From the IMG/VR virus record IMGVR_UViG_3300035698_035310, positions 295,045 to 359,044 of that record: a stretch of 64,000 bases of DNA; one strand, given 5' to 3'. Below are positions 49,887 through 58,908 of this stretch, in pieces (the first letter of the stretch is position 1; each line of letters begins with the position of its first letter). The DNA comes from a virus. Both the position numbers and the translations under genes were made by a program. The notes below the pieces were generated by a model. It worked only from the letters and a program-made list of their open reading frames with translations, did no database searches and was not told the origin of the DNA.

Positions 49887-50757
49887 GTTCAAACCAAAAA
49901 CCAAGGTCGCGATATGATTTACCTATATTATCACGACCTTGGTTTTCTTTCAAATAGCGAGATTTACTCGTTGCTTGTTTTACTATAATATTATCACAAT
50001 TCAAACACCACCTATGAATAGTAGCAGATAACATATATTCATGTGCTTGTTGTGCTTGGCTTGATGAAGGAAAAACACCCCAAGGTGTATAATAATATCC
50101 CATAAATCTATAAGAATTTTCACCAGTTACTTTTTCAATAGATTCTTTTGATTTGATAACACCAGTGCTTAATGCTCGCAATTTATGCAATGTTTTTTTT
50201 GTATGTTTCTTGCCATAAAATGGATTATTTTTACCTGTTCTATCGCGACATTCGCCACATACATTACTACAAGTCTGTATGCTGTTTTTATTGCAAGATG
50301 GGCATATTTTATAACTAATACCACCATCACGCCAGTTGGGATTATTTTTCCCATATCTCGCCCATCGTTCTTGTTTTTCTTCATCAGACATTGCATCCAA
50401 TATTTTTTGTTGCGCAACAACTCTGCGTTTAATAATATTTTCTCTATCAGGATGATTAGTTAGATTATCACCACCACCGGCTGCTCCAATATTATATCCA
50501 CCAATATTTTCATCTATATATTTTTGTTCGATTTCAAATAACATTTCTTCATCACATTCTTCAATATATTCAAATATGAATACATTAGAACCATTTTTAT
50601 TCCATGACCGCTGTAAATATATATTATGATGATTATTATTTTTCAAACGATTTTTATGACTAACCCAACGCTTATAAATATTGACAGATGACCCATAATA
50701 AGCTTTACCATTGACGTTATTTCTGATACGATAAATACCACAGTTAAAAGATTTCAT
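49873..50757 (-). CDS. GIY-YIG homing endonuclease next to thyA
   Basis: 294 residues. GIYRIRNNVNGKAYYGSS at residues 7-24 is the GIY-YIG core, with RWVSHKNRLK after it. CPSC...C..C near 155-175 suggests a zinc finger, and GKNNPFYGKKHTKKTLHKL is a NUMOD3 DNA-binding motif. The gene overlaps the 3' end of thyA by 14 nt on the opposite strand. A 13-bp perfect hairpin lies inside its last codons. It probably spreads between thyA loci. Confidence 0.92.
   Translation of the reverse strand: MKSFNCGIYRIRNNVNGKAYYGSSVNIYKRWVSHKNRLKNNNHHNIYLQRSWNKNGSNVFIFEYIEECDEEMLFEIEQKYIDENIGGYNIGAAGGGDNLTNHPDRENIIKRRVVAQQKILDAMSDEEKQERWARYGKNNPNWRDGGISYKICPSCNKNSIQTCSNVCGECRDRTGKNNPFYGKKHTKKTLHKLRALSTGVIKSKESIEKVTGENSYRFMGYYYTPWGVFPSSSQAQQAHEYMLSATIHRWCLNCDNIIVKQATSKSRYLKENQGRDNIGKSYRDLGFWFEPKQP
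49897..49950. terminator. Terminator between thyA and antisense endonuclease
   Basis: AAAACCAAGGTCG (49897-49909) pairs perfectly with CGACCTTGGTTTT (49934-49946), then CTTT. It could end transcription from both sides and lies in the endonuclease coding region. Confidence 0.65.
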
Positions 50758-50771
50758 GCTGTAACTCCCTT

Positions 50772-50820
50772 ATAGTTATAGATTAGGTGGGGATTGCCGT
50801 CCCGCGACCTATATAACTAT
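50772..50820 (-). promoter_or_regulatory. Long hairpin upstream of the thyA-linked endonuclease
   Basis: ATAGTTATA + TAGGT (50772-50788, with a 3-nt bulge) pairs with ACCTA + TATAACTAT (50807-50820). It lies just upstream of the minus-strand SD. Confidence 0.5.
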
Positions 50821-50854
50821 TTATCAGATTGGGCTGACTTTTAACATCGCTATA

Positions 50855-50883
50855 TTGACAATATATGATCGATGCTGTAAACT
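50855..50883 (+). promoter_or_regulatory. Sigma70-like promoter for the accessory island
   Basis: TTGACA at 50855-50860, a 17-nt spacer and TAAACT at 50878-50883. Confidence 0.5.
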
Positions 50884-50909
50884 TAACTATAAAAAAATGA
50901 GACTAAACT

Positions 50910-51623
50910 ATGACAAATACTACAAAGTTATTAATGATACATGTATTAGCGCACATAATGCTAATACCAATGTTTTTATATGGCGAAATGTGGATGTTTA
51001 TTGCGGCGTTTTTTTGGTGGCAGTTTATAGCAGCATCCTCTATTACTTCTGGATATCATAGATATTTTTCACATAAAAATTTTAAAACTGGAAAATGGTA
51101 TGAGTGGTATAGTCAGTATTTGGGTATATTTTCTAATGCTGGACCTGTTCTTACATGGGCATCGGTTCATAGAATGCATCATGCCAATAGCGACAATGAA
51201 CTCGACCCACATAGCCCAAAACATAAAGGATTTTGGTATGCATTTTTTAATTTGTGGGGATATGATGTTCATATACCAAGAAAATATCTAAAAGGTTTGA
51301 TACAAAACAAAAGTGTCAGAGTTTTTCACAAATATTATTTTTTAATCGTCGCAGCAACTATTATGATGTTGGGTATAATTAATTTTAATTTGTTATTATT
51401 TGGTTTTTTCTTTCCTGTTATATGTGGATTTTGGGGTTTTGGTATGGTTAATGCGTACACACATAGAAAAGGTTATGCTACAAATAGTGCACTTGCTAAT
51501 ATATTAACTGCTGGTGAAGGATGGCATTTAAACCACCACAACGATGGTAGCAATTGGCGTATCGGAAAGAAATGGTGGGAAATAGATACAGGAGCATGGT
51601 TTATATGGGCAATAAAGTATTAA
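50910..51623 (+). CDS. Fatty acid / acyl-CoA desaturase
   Basis: Membrane di-iron desaturase, 237 residues with about four membrane spans. Histidine boxes are HRYFSH (near residue 50), HRMHH (near 88) and HLNHH (near 212), in the right order. GYHRYFSH and EGWHLNHHNDGSNWRIG are typical of delta-9 type enzymes. It could alter host membrane lipids or an acyl group of the island product. It overlaps the next gene by 19 nt. Confidence 0.93.
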   Translation: MTNTTKLLMIHVLAHIMLIPMFLYGEMWMFIAAFFWWQFIAASSITSGYHRYFSHKNFKTGKWYEWYSQYLGIFSNAGPVLTWASVHRMHHANSDNELDPHSPKHKGFWYAFFNLWGYDVHIPRKYLKGLIQNKSVRVFHKYYFLIVAATIMMLGIINFNLLLFGFFFPVICGFWGFGMVNAYTHRKGYATNSALANILTAGEGWHLNHHNDGSNWRIGKKWWEIDTGAWFIWAIKY

Positions 51624-53491
51624 TATCAGTCCCGCCGTTATTGCATAAGTCTGTATATTTGCCATACATATGGGGCAGACTTAAAACATATGCTGATTGT
51701 GATTATGAAAATGATTTATCCGATATAGATTGGCTCGATCCATTATTTTTACACGAAACACCGGACCAATTACCAGAATGCGACATTCTTGGTTTAAGTT
51801 GTTATGTATGGAACTGGGATAAAAATTTAGAAATAGCAAAAACAATTAAAGAAAATAATCCAAATTGTTTTATAATCGCCAGTGGTCCACATGTTCCATA
51901 TAAAAATTCAAATTTCTTTGAAGAATTTCCTCAAATAGATGCAATATGCTACAGCGAAGGCGAACGAGTATTTTCAGAATTTTTATATAATTACACAAAC
52001 GATATAGATTACGACATAGATGGTTTGTTATTAAAAACTAATCCTACCAAATCATTACCTAATGTTCCAAAATTGTCATTAGATGATTTAACTTCGCCAT
52101 GGATTCATTGCGATGAATCATTCAGAAGATTTGATGCAGAATTAAGAATATTGGATAAGCGCGTCAATATCATCATTGAAACAAATCGTGGGTGTCCATA
52201 CAAGTGTGCGTTTTGTGATTGGGGATCAGCCACAAATTCTAAAATTAAAAAATTCAACAAACGCAACATATTCGACGAAATTGATTTATTATGCAAATAT
52301 GACCCAGAAATAGTGTTTATAGCAGATGCAAATTTTGGTATATTGGAAGTTGATTTAGAATATATAAAACGATTTGTTGAAAATAAAACCCGTTTCGATA
52401 TGAGACGCATGCAAGTCAATGTATGTATCGCAAAAAACAAAAAAGATATAGCCAATGAATGTTTGAAATTACTGTATGAAAATGAAATGCTGGTTAATGC
52501 ACAAATTTCATTTCAACACACAGACGACGAAGTATTGGATATAATGGATAGAAGTAACATAAAAGTGTTAAGTTCAATCGAAGAAGTCAAAGAAAATTAT
52601 AAAAATGGCATACCGAGTGCAGGAGTATTGATATTAGGAAATCCTGGTGATACTATGGTTAAACTGAAAAAAGCATTCAATGATTTATTGTGTTTAGGAT
52701 TTCATGATGAAATCAGATTGCACGATTTTATGTTACTGCCAAATGCACCTGCTAGCGATCCGGCATATATTGAAAAATGGAAAATTGGATATATTGAAAA
52801 AATGTATCAAGAAACGCCAGACAGAACGCCGTTTAAAACTAAATTTTTATGCGAATCTTTTAGTTACACAAAAAAAGATTACATAGAAATGCAATTATAT
52901 AGTTCATTTATTCAAAGCATGCATAATTTATCGATATTCAAATTCGTTGCAATGTTCGCGCATCATTCACACAACGTCGATTATAATACATTTTATGATC
53001 AAGTAATTAAAATACCTGCAATACGAAAAATATTGGATGTAGTCGAAGATGACTTGAATGAATATATGTATGGCGATAAACAGACTAAATTTATAACATA
53101 TAACAACAGATCATTTTCGTATGAAAATTATATTTTCTTGAAAGCATTGGAAAATATTGATGAAATATATGACAGTTTCGAGTTATATGGTTCCGATATT
53201 ATAAAATTTCAAAAAGAAATATTAGTTAACGGATTACCAAAAAATGATTTCGAATTGGATTTCGATTATAAAGAATATTTCACCAAAATATATAATCTTC
53301 CAGTAAATGAACGTGGAAATTTTTTTCCTATAAAAAGGAAAACAAAATATAAATTCAAACATTATAATGTAGGACCATATGAAAATATAAACACAAAAGG
53401 GTTCACCATAAAAGATGTGATTAACAAAATTTTAAATAAAACACCAAATTATAGACACAAAATAACATATTATGAGAATATTATAAAATGA
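51605..53491 (+). CDS. B12-binding radical SAM protein
   Basis: 628 residues. The N-terminal 150 residues form a B12-binding-like Rossmann domain (CDILGLSCYVWNWDKNL, IASGPHVP). The radical SAM motif CPYKCAFC follows near residue 193, then ISFQHTDDEVLDIMDR. The C-terminal 250 residues are a large unknown domain. The start at 51605 is supported by caggag and lies inside the desaturase gene. Related enzymes perform difficult methylations or rearrangements. Substrate unknown. Confidence 0.88.
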   Translation: MGNKVLISVPPLLHKSVYLPYIWGRLKTYADCDYENDLSDIDWLDPLFLHETPDQLPECDILGLSCYVWNWDKNLEIAKTIKENNPNCFIIASGPHVPYKNSNFFEEFPQIDAICYSEGERVFSEFLYNYTNDIDYDIDGLLLKTNPTKSLPNVPKLSLDDLTSPWIHCDESFRRFDAELRILDKRVNIIIETNRGCPYKCAFCDWGSATNSKIKKFNKRNIFDEIDLLCKYDPEIVFIADANFGILEVDLEYIKRFVENKTRFDMRRMQVNVCIAKNKKDIANECLKLLYENEMLVNAQISFQHTDDEVLDIMDRSNIKVLSSIEEVKENYKNGIPSAGVLILGNPGDTMVKLKKAFNDLLCLGFHDEIRLHDFMLLPNAPASDPAYIEKWKIGYIEKMYQETPDRTPFKTKFLCESFSYTKKDYIEMQLYSSFIQSMHNLSIFKFVAMFAHHSHNVDYNTFYDQVIKIPAIRKILDVVEDDLNEYMYGDKQTKFITYNNRSFSYENYIFLKALENIDEIYDSFELYGSDIIKFQKEILVNGLPKNDFELDFDYKEYFTKIYNLPVNERGNFFPIKRKTKYKFKHYNVGPYENINTKGFTIKDVINKILNKTPNYRHKITYYENIIK

Positions 53492-54126
53492 CATACCCAA
53501 CAAACATCGATATTGTAAATCTAAATGAATTCGGTGTTGATAAGTTTAAAAATATATTATTACAATTATCAACCGAATGCGCCGACAAAAATAGAGATTG
53601 GTTTGATCCAGATAATAATTGGAGTTTGATACATCAATTCGCTAAATATGATTGGTGTTTTGCATTACACGACGATCAATTAGTGGCGTTTTCTGCTATA
53701 CAAAAATATAATTTCGGTGTAAGAGTTTTAACCAGAACATTTTACATGCCGGTTTTTAGAAAATCCAGCTTGAAAGTTAATATGAAATACACAATGGATG
53801 AAATCACTCCAGCGATGAAAATGTTACAATATCAACTTAATTCATTAAAAAATAGCGATGTTTCTTTAGCATTTATCAGCATGGAATATCCAGAAAGACG
53901 GACGGCACTTGAGACATTTCGTGATAAGTTAAATCATCATTATGATAACAATTGGACTATTCCTGAAAATATGTATTTAACATGTCCCGATCCTGAAAGT
54001 TTTTCGTGTTGGCAGAACATATGCTATACCGAATTAAAACCAAATTCATTTTTTAATGATTGGGGTAACATAACAGTAGACGAATGGAGGAATAGATATG
54101 GAAACGCACGAAAGACACTTGACTGA
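53488..54126 (+). CDS. Hypothetical protein, possibly GNAT-like
   Basis: 212 residues, ATGA overlap with the radical SAM gene. KYDWCFALHDDQLVAFSAIQKY near 50-72 and the strand that follows recall acetyltransferase folds, but the acetyl-CoA pyrophosphate-binding loop is not clear. C-terminal part unknown. Part of the island operon. Confidence 0.6.
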   Translation: MTYPTNIDIVNLNEFGVDKFKNILLQLSTECADKNRDWFDPDNNWSLIHQFAKYDWCFALHDDQLVAFSAIQKYNFGVRVLTRTFYMPVFRKSSLKVNMKYTMDEITPAMKMLQYQLNSLKNSDVSLAFISMEYPERRTALETFRDKLNHHYDNNWTIPENMYLTCPDPESFSCWQNICYTELKPNSFFNDWGNITVDEWRNRYGNARKTLD

Positions 54127-54754
54127 TTCTGATGTAATACGTGAACGCGTTAAAGGTGATAATGGGCCACGAAGACATGAAGTGGTCACATTTGAAAAAC
54201 TATCAGAAGTTCCCAGAGACGTGATCGATGAAATACATCAAGTATTGAGCAATTATCGAAAAAACGATTTGGTTTCAGATAGGCATCCAATAAGTGTTAA
54301 TTGCAAAATAGCACAAGAATTTAAAAAAGAAAACGGATATAAACAAATATTACTACAAGGACATTTAGGTGATGAAGGAATAGAAGAAAGCCAGTATACT
54401 GAATGGTTTGACATGGGAACTGATAATATACAAAAATATTTAACTGCTACATTTGGAAAGGTGTTTAGAGCAAGAATAAGTGTGTGTCCTGCCGGTGAAG
54501 AACTAAATTGGCATATAGATACAGATACGTCTAAAATGTGTCGAATACAAATATGTGTGCAAGACAAAGAATCTTATTTTGAGTTCAAAGTGCGTGGCGT
54601 GGAATCATCCAATCGCATGGAAGAGAACAACTTGTACTTCATAAATACTGGATGGACACATCGTGTAAGAAATGTATCTGATATAGATCGAATTGTTCTA
54701 TTAGCAGGCGTGTATTTTGATGACGTTCCAAATAATGAAAAATTGAGAGTTTAG
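54098..54754 (+). CDS. Putative Fe(II)/2-oxoglutarate-type dioxygenase A
   Basis: 218 residues, with SD ggagg inside the preceding gene. LNWHIDTDTSKMCR near residue 130 supplies H-x-D. GWTHRVRNVSDIDRIVLLAGVYFD near 185 supplies the distal His and an Arg. This is the metal- and 2OG-binding pattern of aspartyl-hydroxylase-like cupins. The N-terminal part is helical. Substrate unknown. One of four such proteins in 4 kb. Confidence 0.7.
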   Translation: METHERHLTDSDVIRERVKGDNGPRRHEVVTFEKLSEVPRDVIDEIHQVLSNYRKNDLVSDRHPISVNCKIAQEFKKENGYKQILLQGHLGDEGIEESQYTEWFDMGTDNIQKYLTATFGKVFRARISVCPAGEELNWHIDTDTSKMCRIQICVQDKESYFEFKVRGVESSNRMEENNLYFINTGWTHRVRNVSDIDRIVLLAGVYFDDVPNNEKLRV

Positions 54755-54755
54755 T

Positions 54756-55454
54756 ATGCACGACTTTATGCCAATAGACGTTGCCTTAAATTACGAAAAA
54801 CATCACATGGTCGATTTTTTTAATAAACGATGTGTGCGCGGCTCTATATGGTGGGATATGGTTATAGTTCGATCAGTAGAAAAAATGAGTGATACCGAAT
54901 CGGTTAAAGTAAAATGGAATGAATCATATAAGTGGATTTGGGATGAAGAATTTGAAAACAAATTTCCATCATTGATAGATGATTTATATAATAAATTACC
55001 TTTTAGATTTATAAGCAGTGTGCTATTGCTTAGAAATTTCGACGTTGTTCATCCACATTGTGATATTTCCATCAATGAAAAAGAAAATGACAATATTCGT
55101 TTGGCTAAAAACGACCTTGGTAGCATGGAATCAAGCATGTATAGAATTGTAATAGATGGTTCTATAAATAATTCATTTTTTTTAAGTGATAAATTGGTAG
55201 GTGATGATACGGGACGCAAATGGGTTGGCATGGATGATATAACCCCCGGTGTCGATTATAACGTCAAATTTGTTAGTATGCCACCAGACACCAATATATT
55301 CGCCCTAACGGCGTTTAATGCTACACACGGATCAGTAATTCCAGATTCACCAAAAATAATTATGGCAGTGCATGGATTTTTAGATGAAGCACGACATTCA
55401 TCCCTATTAACACAAAGTTATGACAAATATAAATCATATGGAATAACTTATTAA
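54756..55454 (+). CDS. Putative Fe(II)/2-oxoglutarate-type dioxygenase B
   Basis: 232 residues, 1 nt after the preceding stop. VHPHCDISINEKE near residue 96 (H-x-D) and FNATHGSVIPDSPKIIMAVHGF near 190-210 (distal His) suggest the double-stranded beta-helix of non-haem iron oxygenases. Identity to the neighbouring dioxygenase-like proteins is low, so this is pattern-based. Coupled to the next gene by TAATG. Confidence 0.6.
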   Translation: MHDFMPIDVALNYEKHHMVDFFNKRCVRGSIWWDMVIVRSVEKMSDTESVKVKWNESYKWIWDEEFENKFPSLIDDLYNKLPFRFISSVLLLRNFDVVHPHCDISINEKENDNIRLAKNDLGSMESSMYRIVIDGSINNSFFLSDKLVGDDTGRKWVGMDDITPGVDYNVKFVSMPPDTNIFALTAFNATHGSVIPDSPKIIMAVHGFLDEARHSSLLTQSYDKYKSYGITY

Positions 55455-56290
55455 TGTATACACTTTTTAGCACACCAAGAACAGGAAGCATTTTAGCATC
55501 TGGATTGTTATGGTTATATTTACGGAACAAATACAAATATAATTCATATATAATAGAAATGTTTAATCAAAATCATTATAATGTGTGGCACGATGATAAT
55601 ATTAAAGATGGGATATTATTAAGTAGGCATAATCATTCAATCAAAGTGAAAAATTCATATAAATTAAAATTTAAATTATCACATGGTACAATAATTCAAT
55701 ACAAAGATTATGACGATATTCGATATTTAGACGAATCTGAAATAATTGAAGAAGATTTATACCGTCTCGATATACTTAAGCAAGCCAGCAAAAATAATGA
55801 TTATTTTCTTAATAATCATGCGACGCCGTTGGGTGAAAATGTTTTTAAATATTTAACCACATTAGATGTTATATGTATAGAGCGCAAAGATAAATTTGAA
55901 CAAATTATGAGTAATTGTATAGCGCATCACACCAAACAATATTGGTGTAAAGATAACTCGTCTATTATAATACACGAAAAAGATAGCATTCAAGTTGACG
56001 AGAAATTCTTTAAAAATACATTAAAGAGATATGAAACTTACACACATCGAAAAAAAATGTTAATCGACCCTATAACGATATATTATGAAGATATAAATGA
56101 TATGAAATCATATTTAGAGTTTGGTGAATTAGTTGGATTTAAAGACTATGATAAATATGTAACCATCGACGAAATTGATGATATTGTGGGTGTTAAACAA
56201 AATCCCGATGATAAATTGAAGTATTTTAAAAATAAAAATCAAATGATAAGTTGGTTCGAGGAGTGGAATGAGCACATTACTGTTACCTGA
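55454..56290 (+). CDS. Sulfotransferase-like protein
   Basis: 278 residues. FSTPRTGSILASGLL at residues 4-18 matches the PAPS P-loop of sulfotransferases (PRTGSS type). A later block DVICIERKDKFEQIMSNCIAHH fits the phosphate-binding strand and helix. It starts at the last base of the previous gene. It could sulfate the island product, but only motif evidence exists. Confidence 0.65.
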   Translation: MYTLFSTPRTGSILASGLLWLYLRNKYKYNSYIIEMFNQNHYNVWHDDNIKDGILLSRHNHSIKVKNSYKLKFKLSHGTIIQYKDYDDIRYLDESEIIEEDLYRLDILKQASKNNDYFLNNHATPLGENVFKYLTTLDVICIERKDKFEQIMSNCIAHHTKQYWCKDNSSIIIHEKDSIQVDEKFFKNTLKRYETYTHRKKMLIDPITIYYEDINDMKSYLEFGELVGFKDYDKYVTIDEIDDIVGVKQNPDDKLKYFKNKNQMISWFEEWNEHITVT

Positions 56291-56810
56291 AATTAAATAC
56301 AATAAACGCGAACTGAAAGAATTTGTAATGCATTGTGTTAAAAATAATAAACCAATAACAAATGTAGATGATTCTTATATCGTATATGACTCAGATTTTA
56401 ATGCTACAGCATATACTGCCATTAGAAATCAAATTTCATTAAAAGGTCATATCAATTTTAAAATTGTTTATCTCAAAAAAGGTATTAATTTTTTACCTCA
56501 TATCGACAACACATCAAACGGATTGACGTGTAAAATAATATTTCCTATAACTGGTGATTTTGAAGTTTCACCAATAGATATATATAATCCCACTAAAAAA
56601 AATAAATCAGGGAAAGCGATCTCTGAAACCGATGCTGGTGAGAAAATAGGAAGTATAGTATATCGTTGTCCTATTTTATTAGACACAACCATTGTTCATG
56701 GTGTTGATAATAGTTCTGGTGGCGATAGAATAGTATTGAGTATGTGTTTTCATAATACAAGTTTTAATGATTTAGCAAAAATGCATTATTCAAACAATTT
56801 GATTGTTTAA
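56268..56810 (+). CDS. Putative Fe(II)/2-oxoglutarate-type dioxygenase C
   Basis: 180 residues, starting with SD gaggag inside the sulfotransferase-like gene. INFLPHIDN near residue 78 gives H-x-D, and TTIVHGVDNSSGGDRIVLSMCF near 144-165 gives the distal His and Arg. The length suits a minimal double-stranded beta-helix. It ends head-on against the minus-strand PP-loop gene, overlapping it by 4 nt. Confidence 0.68.
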   Translation: MSTLLLPEIKYNKRELKEFVMHCVKNNKPITNVDDSYIVYDSDFNATAYTAIRNQISLKGHINFKIVYLKKGINFLPHIDNTSNGLTCKIIFPITGDFEVSPIDIYNPTKKNKSGKAISETDAGEKIGSIVYRCPILLDTTIVHGVDNSSGGDRIVLSMCFHNTSFNDLAKMHYSNNLIV

Positions 56811-57481
56811 TATTCACCAAACGCCCAATATTTCTCTCTACACCACCAACATTTTTTACACGTTTCTGTAAAATTATTTGTTACATCAGAATGACCTTCA
56901 CATGATCTCGTTATTGGAAATAGATCATACATGAGATCATATTCATCATATAAATATGCTATAAATTTTTTATCTACATTTCTAAATGGAAAATATATAG
57001 GAGTTATATCATTCCATATATACCAATTGTTATGCTTATGTTCACCGACATCGCGTATAAGTTCTCTACCTTTTTTTAATTCTTCTGGTATATCTACTGG
57101 ATTTGCACTTAATCCAGTGATAACCATATCTATCATATCACTATCTAATAATTTCTTTTCAAAATTTCTAAGATACTCTAATTTTTGTGTTTCATGAAAA
57201 TATGAAATATGATGTGATATAATATTATTAGGTATCAATTTTTTTATTTTATCAACAACGTCAACTGAACGAAAATATGTCCATCTTCCCTTAAGATCAT
57301 TTACGCATGTAAGAATAACCAATTCAATATCTCGATTGTTTTCAACTATATATTTGGTCAAAATATATAATAAAATCGAACTATCTGCACCACCACTCAA
57401 ATTTACTGCTATTTTTTTATATTTTTCAGGTATGTTGAAATTTATTTCTTGATTGTCGTGTTTTAATATTAATTCTTTCAT
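56807..57481 (-). CDS. QueC-like PP-loop ATP pyrophosphatase
   Basis: 224 residues. The PP-loop LSGGADSS lies at 28-35, and a later core TGLSANPVDIPEE follows. The C-terminal SCEGHSD...TCKKCWWCREKYWAFGEY gives the Cys cluster and R...AF ending seen in QueC. QueC makes the 7-cyano-7-deazaguanine base precursor. The protein is only distantly similar, and related PP-loop enzymes adenylate other carboxylates. No QueD, QueE or FolE is adjacent. The role could be amide or nitrile formation in the island product, which is inference. Confidence 0.75.
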   Translation of the reverse strand: MKELILKHDNQEINFNIPEKYKKIAVNLSGGADSSILLYILTKYIVENNRDIELVILTCVNDLKGRWTYFRSVDVVDKIKKLIPNNIISHHISYFHETQKLEYLRNFEKKLLDSDMIDMVITGLSANPVDIPEELKKGRELIRDVGEHKHNNWYIWNDITPIYFPFRNVDKKFIAYLYDEYDLMYDLFPITRSCEGHSDVTNNFTETCKKCWWCREKYWAFGEY

Positions 57482-58027
57482 TTACAATATAGTTCCAACT
57501 ATATGTACGCGCTCGACGTCTACGCTACCATTAAATACCGTATGTGGTAATGTTGTATCAACTATAAAAGAATTTCCATCGGAGGGGAGGTGAAATGCAC
57601 GATCTTCTACAACCATTTTACAGTTTTCATCTGTAATAATGGGAAGATGTATTCGTTTATGTGAATCAGCGTGCCACGATAAACATTTTTTTCTATTTAA
57701 TTTCATCAATCTAACCCTTCCCAATGTCAATCCATAGTCATTTATCCAGCAATTGTATATATTATAAAAATATGAATTATGTAAATTTATATTAAATTCA
57801 CTATAGTCGCTTTCTTTATATACGACAGTTTTGGATATTTTTATACCATTTTCAAAATCACCTTCGTAGAATAACGACCCAGTTCCTTCATAATATGGAT
57901 TTGTACATCCTATTTTATTTGTTAAACATATTTGATTGCGAGTATGGAATGGTGCATTCAATAATAAATTGTTTAATGATTTGTTAATTTCAACCATATC
58001 AAAATTTGTTGGTAGTATATCATACAT
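57482..58027 (-). CDS. Aspartyl/asparaginyl hydroxylase-like dioxygenase D
   Basis: 181 residues. CLSWHADSHKRIHLPIITDE near 115-134 contains H-x-D and the Arg/His stretch typical of aspartyl/asparaginyl beta-hydroxylases. DTTLPHTVFNGSVDVERVHIVG gives the distal His and Arg. This is the most convincing of the four dioxygenase-like proteins. It is adjacent to the PP-loop gene with no gap, so the two form a minus-strand operon. Confidence 0.78.
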   Translation of the reverse strand: MYDILPTNFDMVEINKSLNNLLLNAPFHTRNQICLTNKIGCTNPYYEGTGSLFYEGDFENGIKISKTVVYKESDYSEFNINLHNSYFYNIYNCWINDYGLTLGRVRLMKLNRKKCLSWHADSHKRIHLPIITDENCKMVVEDRAFHLPSDGNSFIVDTTLPHTVFNGSVDVERVHIVGTIL

Positions 58028-58056
58028 TTATAGTTGTCCTATACATATAAAAAGAG

Positions 58057-58084
58057 TTGACATTATTACTATTCGTGATATTAT
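58057..58084 (+). promoter_or_regulatory. Sigma70-like promoter for the lyase lipoprotein
   Basis: TTGACA at 58057-58062, a 16-nt spacer and TATTAT at 58079-58084. Confidence 0.7.
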
Positions 58085-58128
58085 ATCACAATACAACAAT
58101 ATTTATCAATATTTAAAAGGATTTTAAC

Positions 58129-58902
58129 ATGATTTATAATCGTTTTTTCGCGTCTGTGATCACCATGTTTATGCTTTCTGGGTGCGTCACAAATTCTGGC
58201 GGATTTGGTTCATTCTCAAAAGGGGATTTGAATAAAAAATCATATGGTCATACCGAAGTTCCTGATCCAACAGGGTTTGCTCCAACAAAAATGGTTCATC
58301 GTTTCGAAGTGCGGGATGGTGATTGCGGTGTAAGCAGTAAAGGAAGCAGTGATTGTAATCGTGGGAGTGAACGGGCTGAAATGAAGGAAAACAGTCCATC
58401 CCATTATGGCGAATCTTGGTATGGATGGTCTATTTATTTCCCGAAGGATTATGTAAGTTTGATACATTCTGGTGTCACGGTGGCGCAATTCAAACCATAC
58501 AGCAGAAAGCCATTGCTAACATTTGGTGATCATTTTGAGACGCTTGTAGTAAACAGATATGAAGGCGTTCCTAATGCGGTAAGACAACAAAAATCACTTG
58601 AGCGCTACGAACTTATTGCCACTGAAGATTTAAGGGGAAAATGGCACAAAATCGAAATGAATATTAAATGGTCATCCGATGATGATGGTTTTTATAAAAT
58701 TTGGGTCAATGGGAAACTCAAAGTCGACTACAAAGGTGTCACAAAAGCAGGAAGACCATATCTTAAATATGGAATTTATCGAAACAATTTGCATAAATAT
58801 AAATTTCATGCCGGTGTAAAAATTATACCAACGCAAATTTTGATGTATTCAAATGTCAAAAAAAGTGACACACGGGAAGGTCTGTTGCCTACGGTAGAAT
58901 AA
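58129..58902 (+). CDS. Polysaccharide lyase-like lipoprotein
   Basis: 257 residues. The signal peptide ends in the lipobox LSGC, so Cys19 is the probable lipidation site. The mature part matches heparin-lyase/glucuronan-lyase-like jelly rolls: GSERAEMKENSP, SWYGWSIYFPKDY, GKWHKIEMNIKWSSDDDGFYKIWVNGK and LKYGIYR in order. It would act in the periplasm or at the cell surface on acidic polysaccharide. A phage-encoded lipoprotein made in the host suggests altering capsule for exit or exclusion. Own promoter; convergent with the next gene. Confidence 0.88.
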   Translation: MIYNRFFASVITMFMLSGCVTNSGGFGSFSKGDLNKKSYGHTEVPDPTGFAPTKMVHRFEVRDGDCGVSSKGSSDCNRGSERAEMKENSPSHYGESWYGWSIYFPKDYVSLIHSGVTVAQFKPYSRKPLLTFGDHFETLVVNRYEGVPNAVRQQKSLERYELIATEDLRGKWHKIEMNIKWSSDDDGFYKIWVNGKLKVDYKGVTKAGRPYLKYGIYRNNLHKYKFHAGVKIIPTQILMYSNVKKSDTREGLLPTVE

Positions 58903-58908
58903 TCTTTT

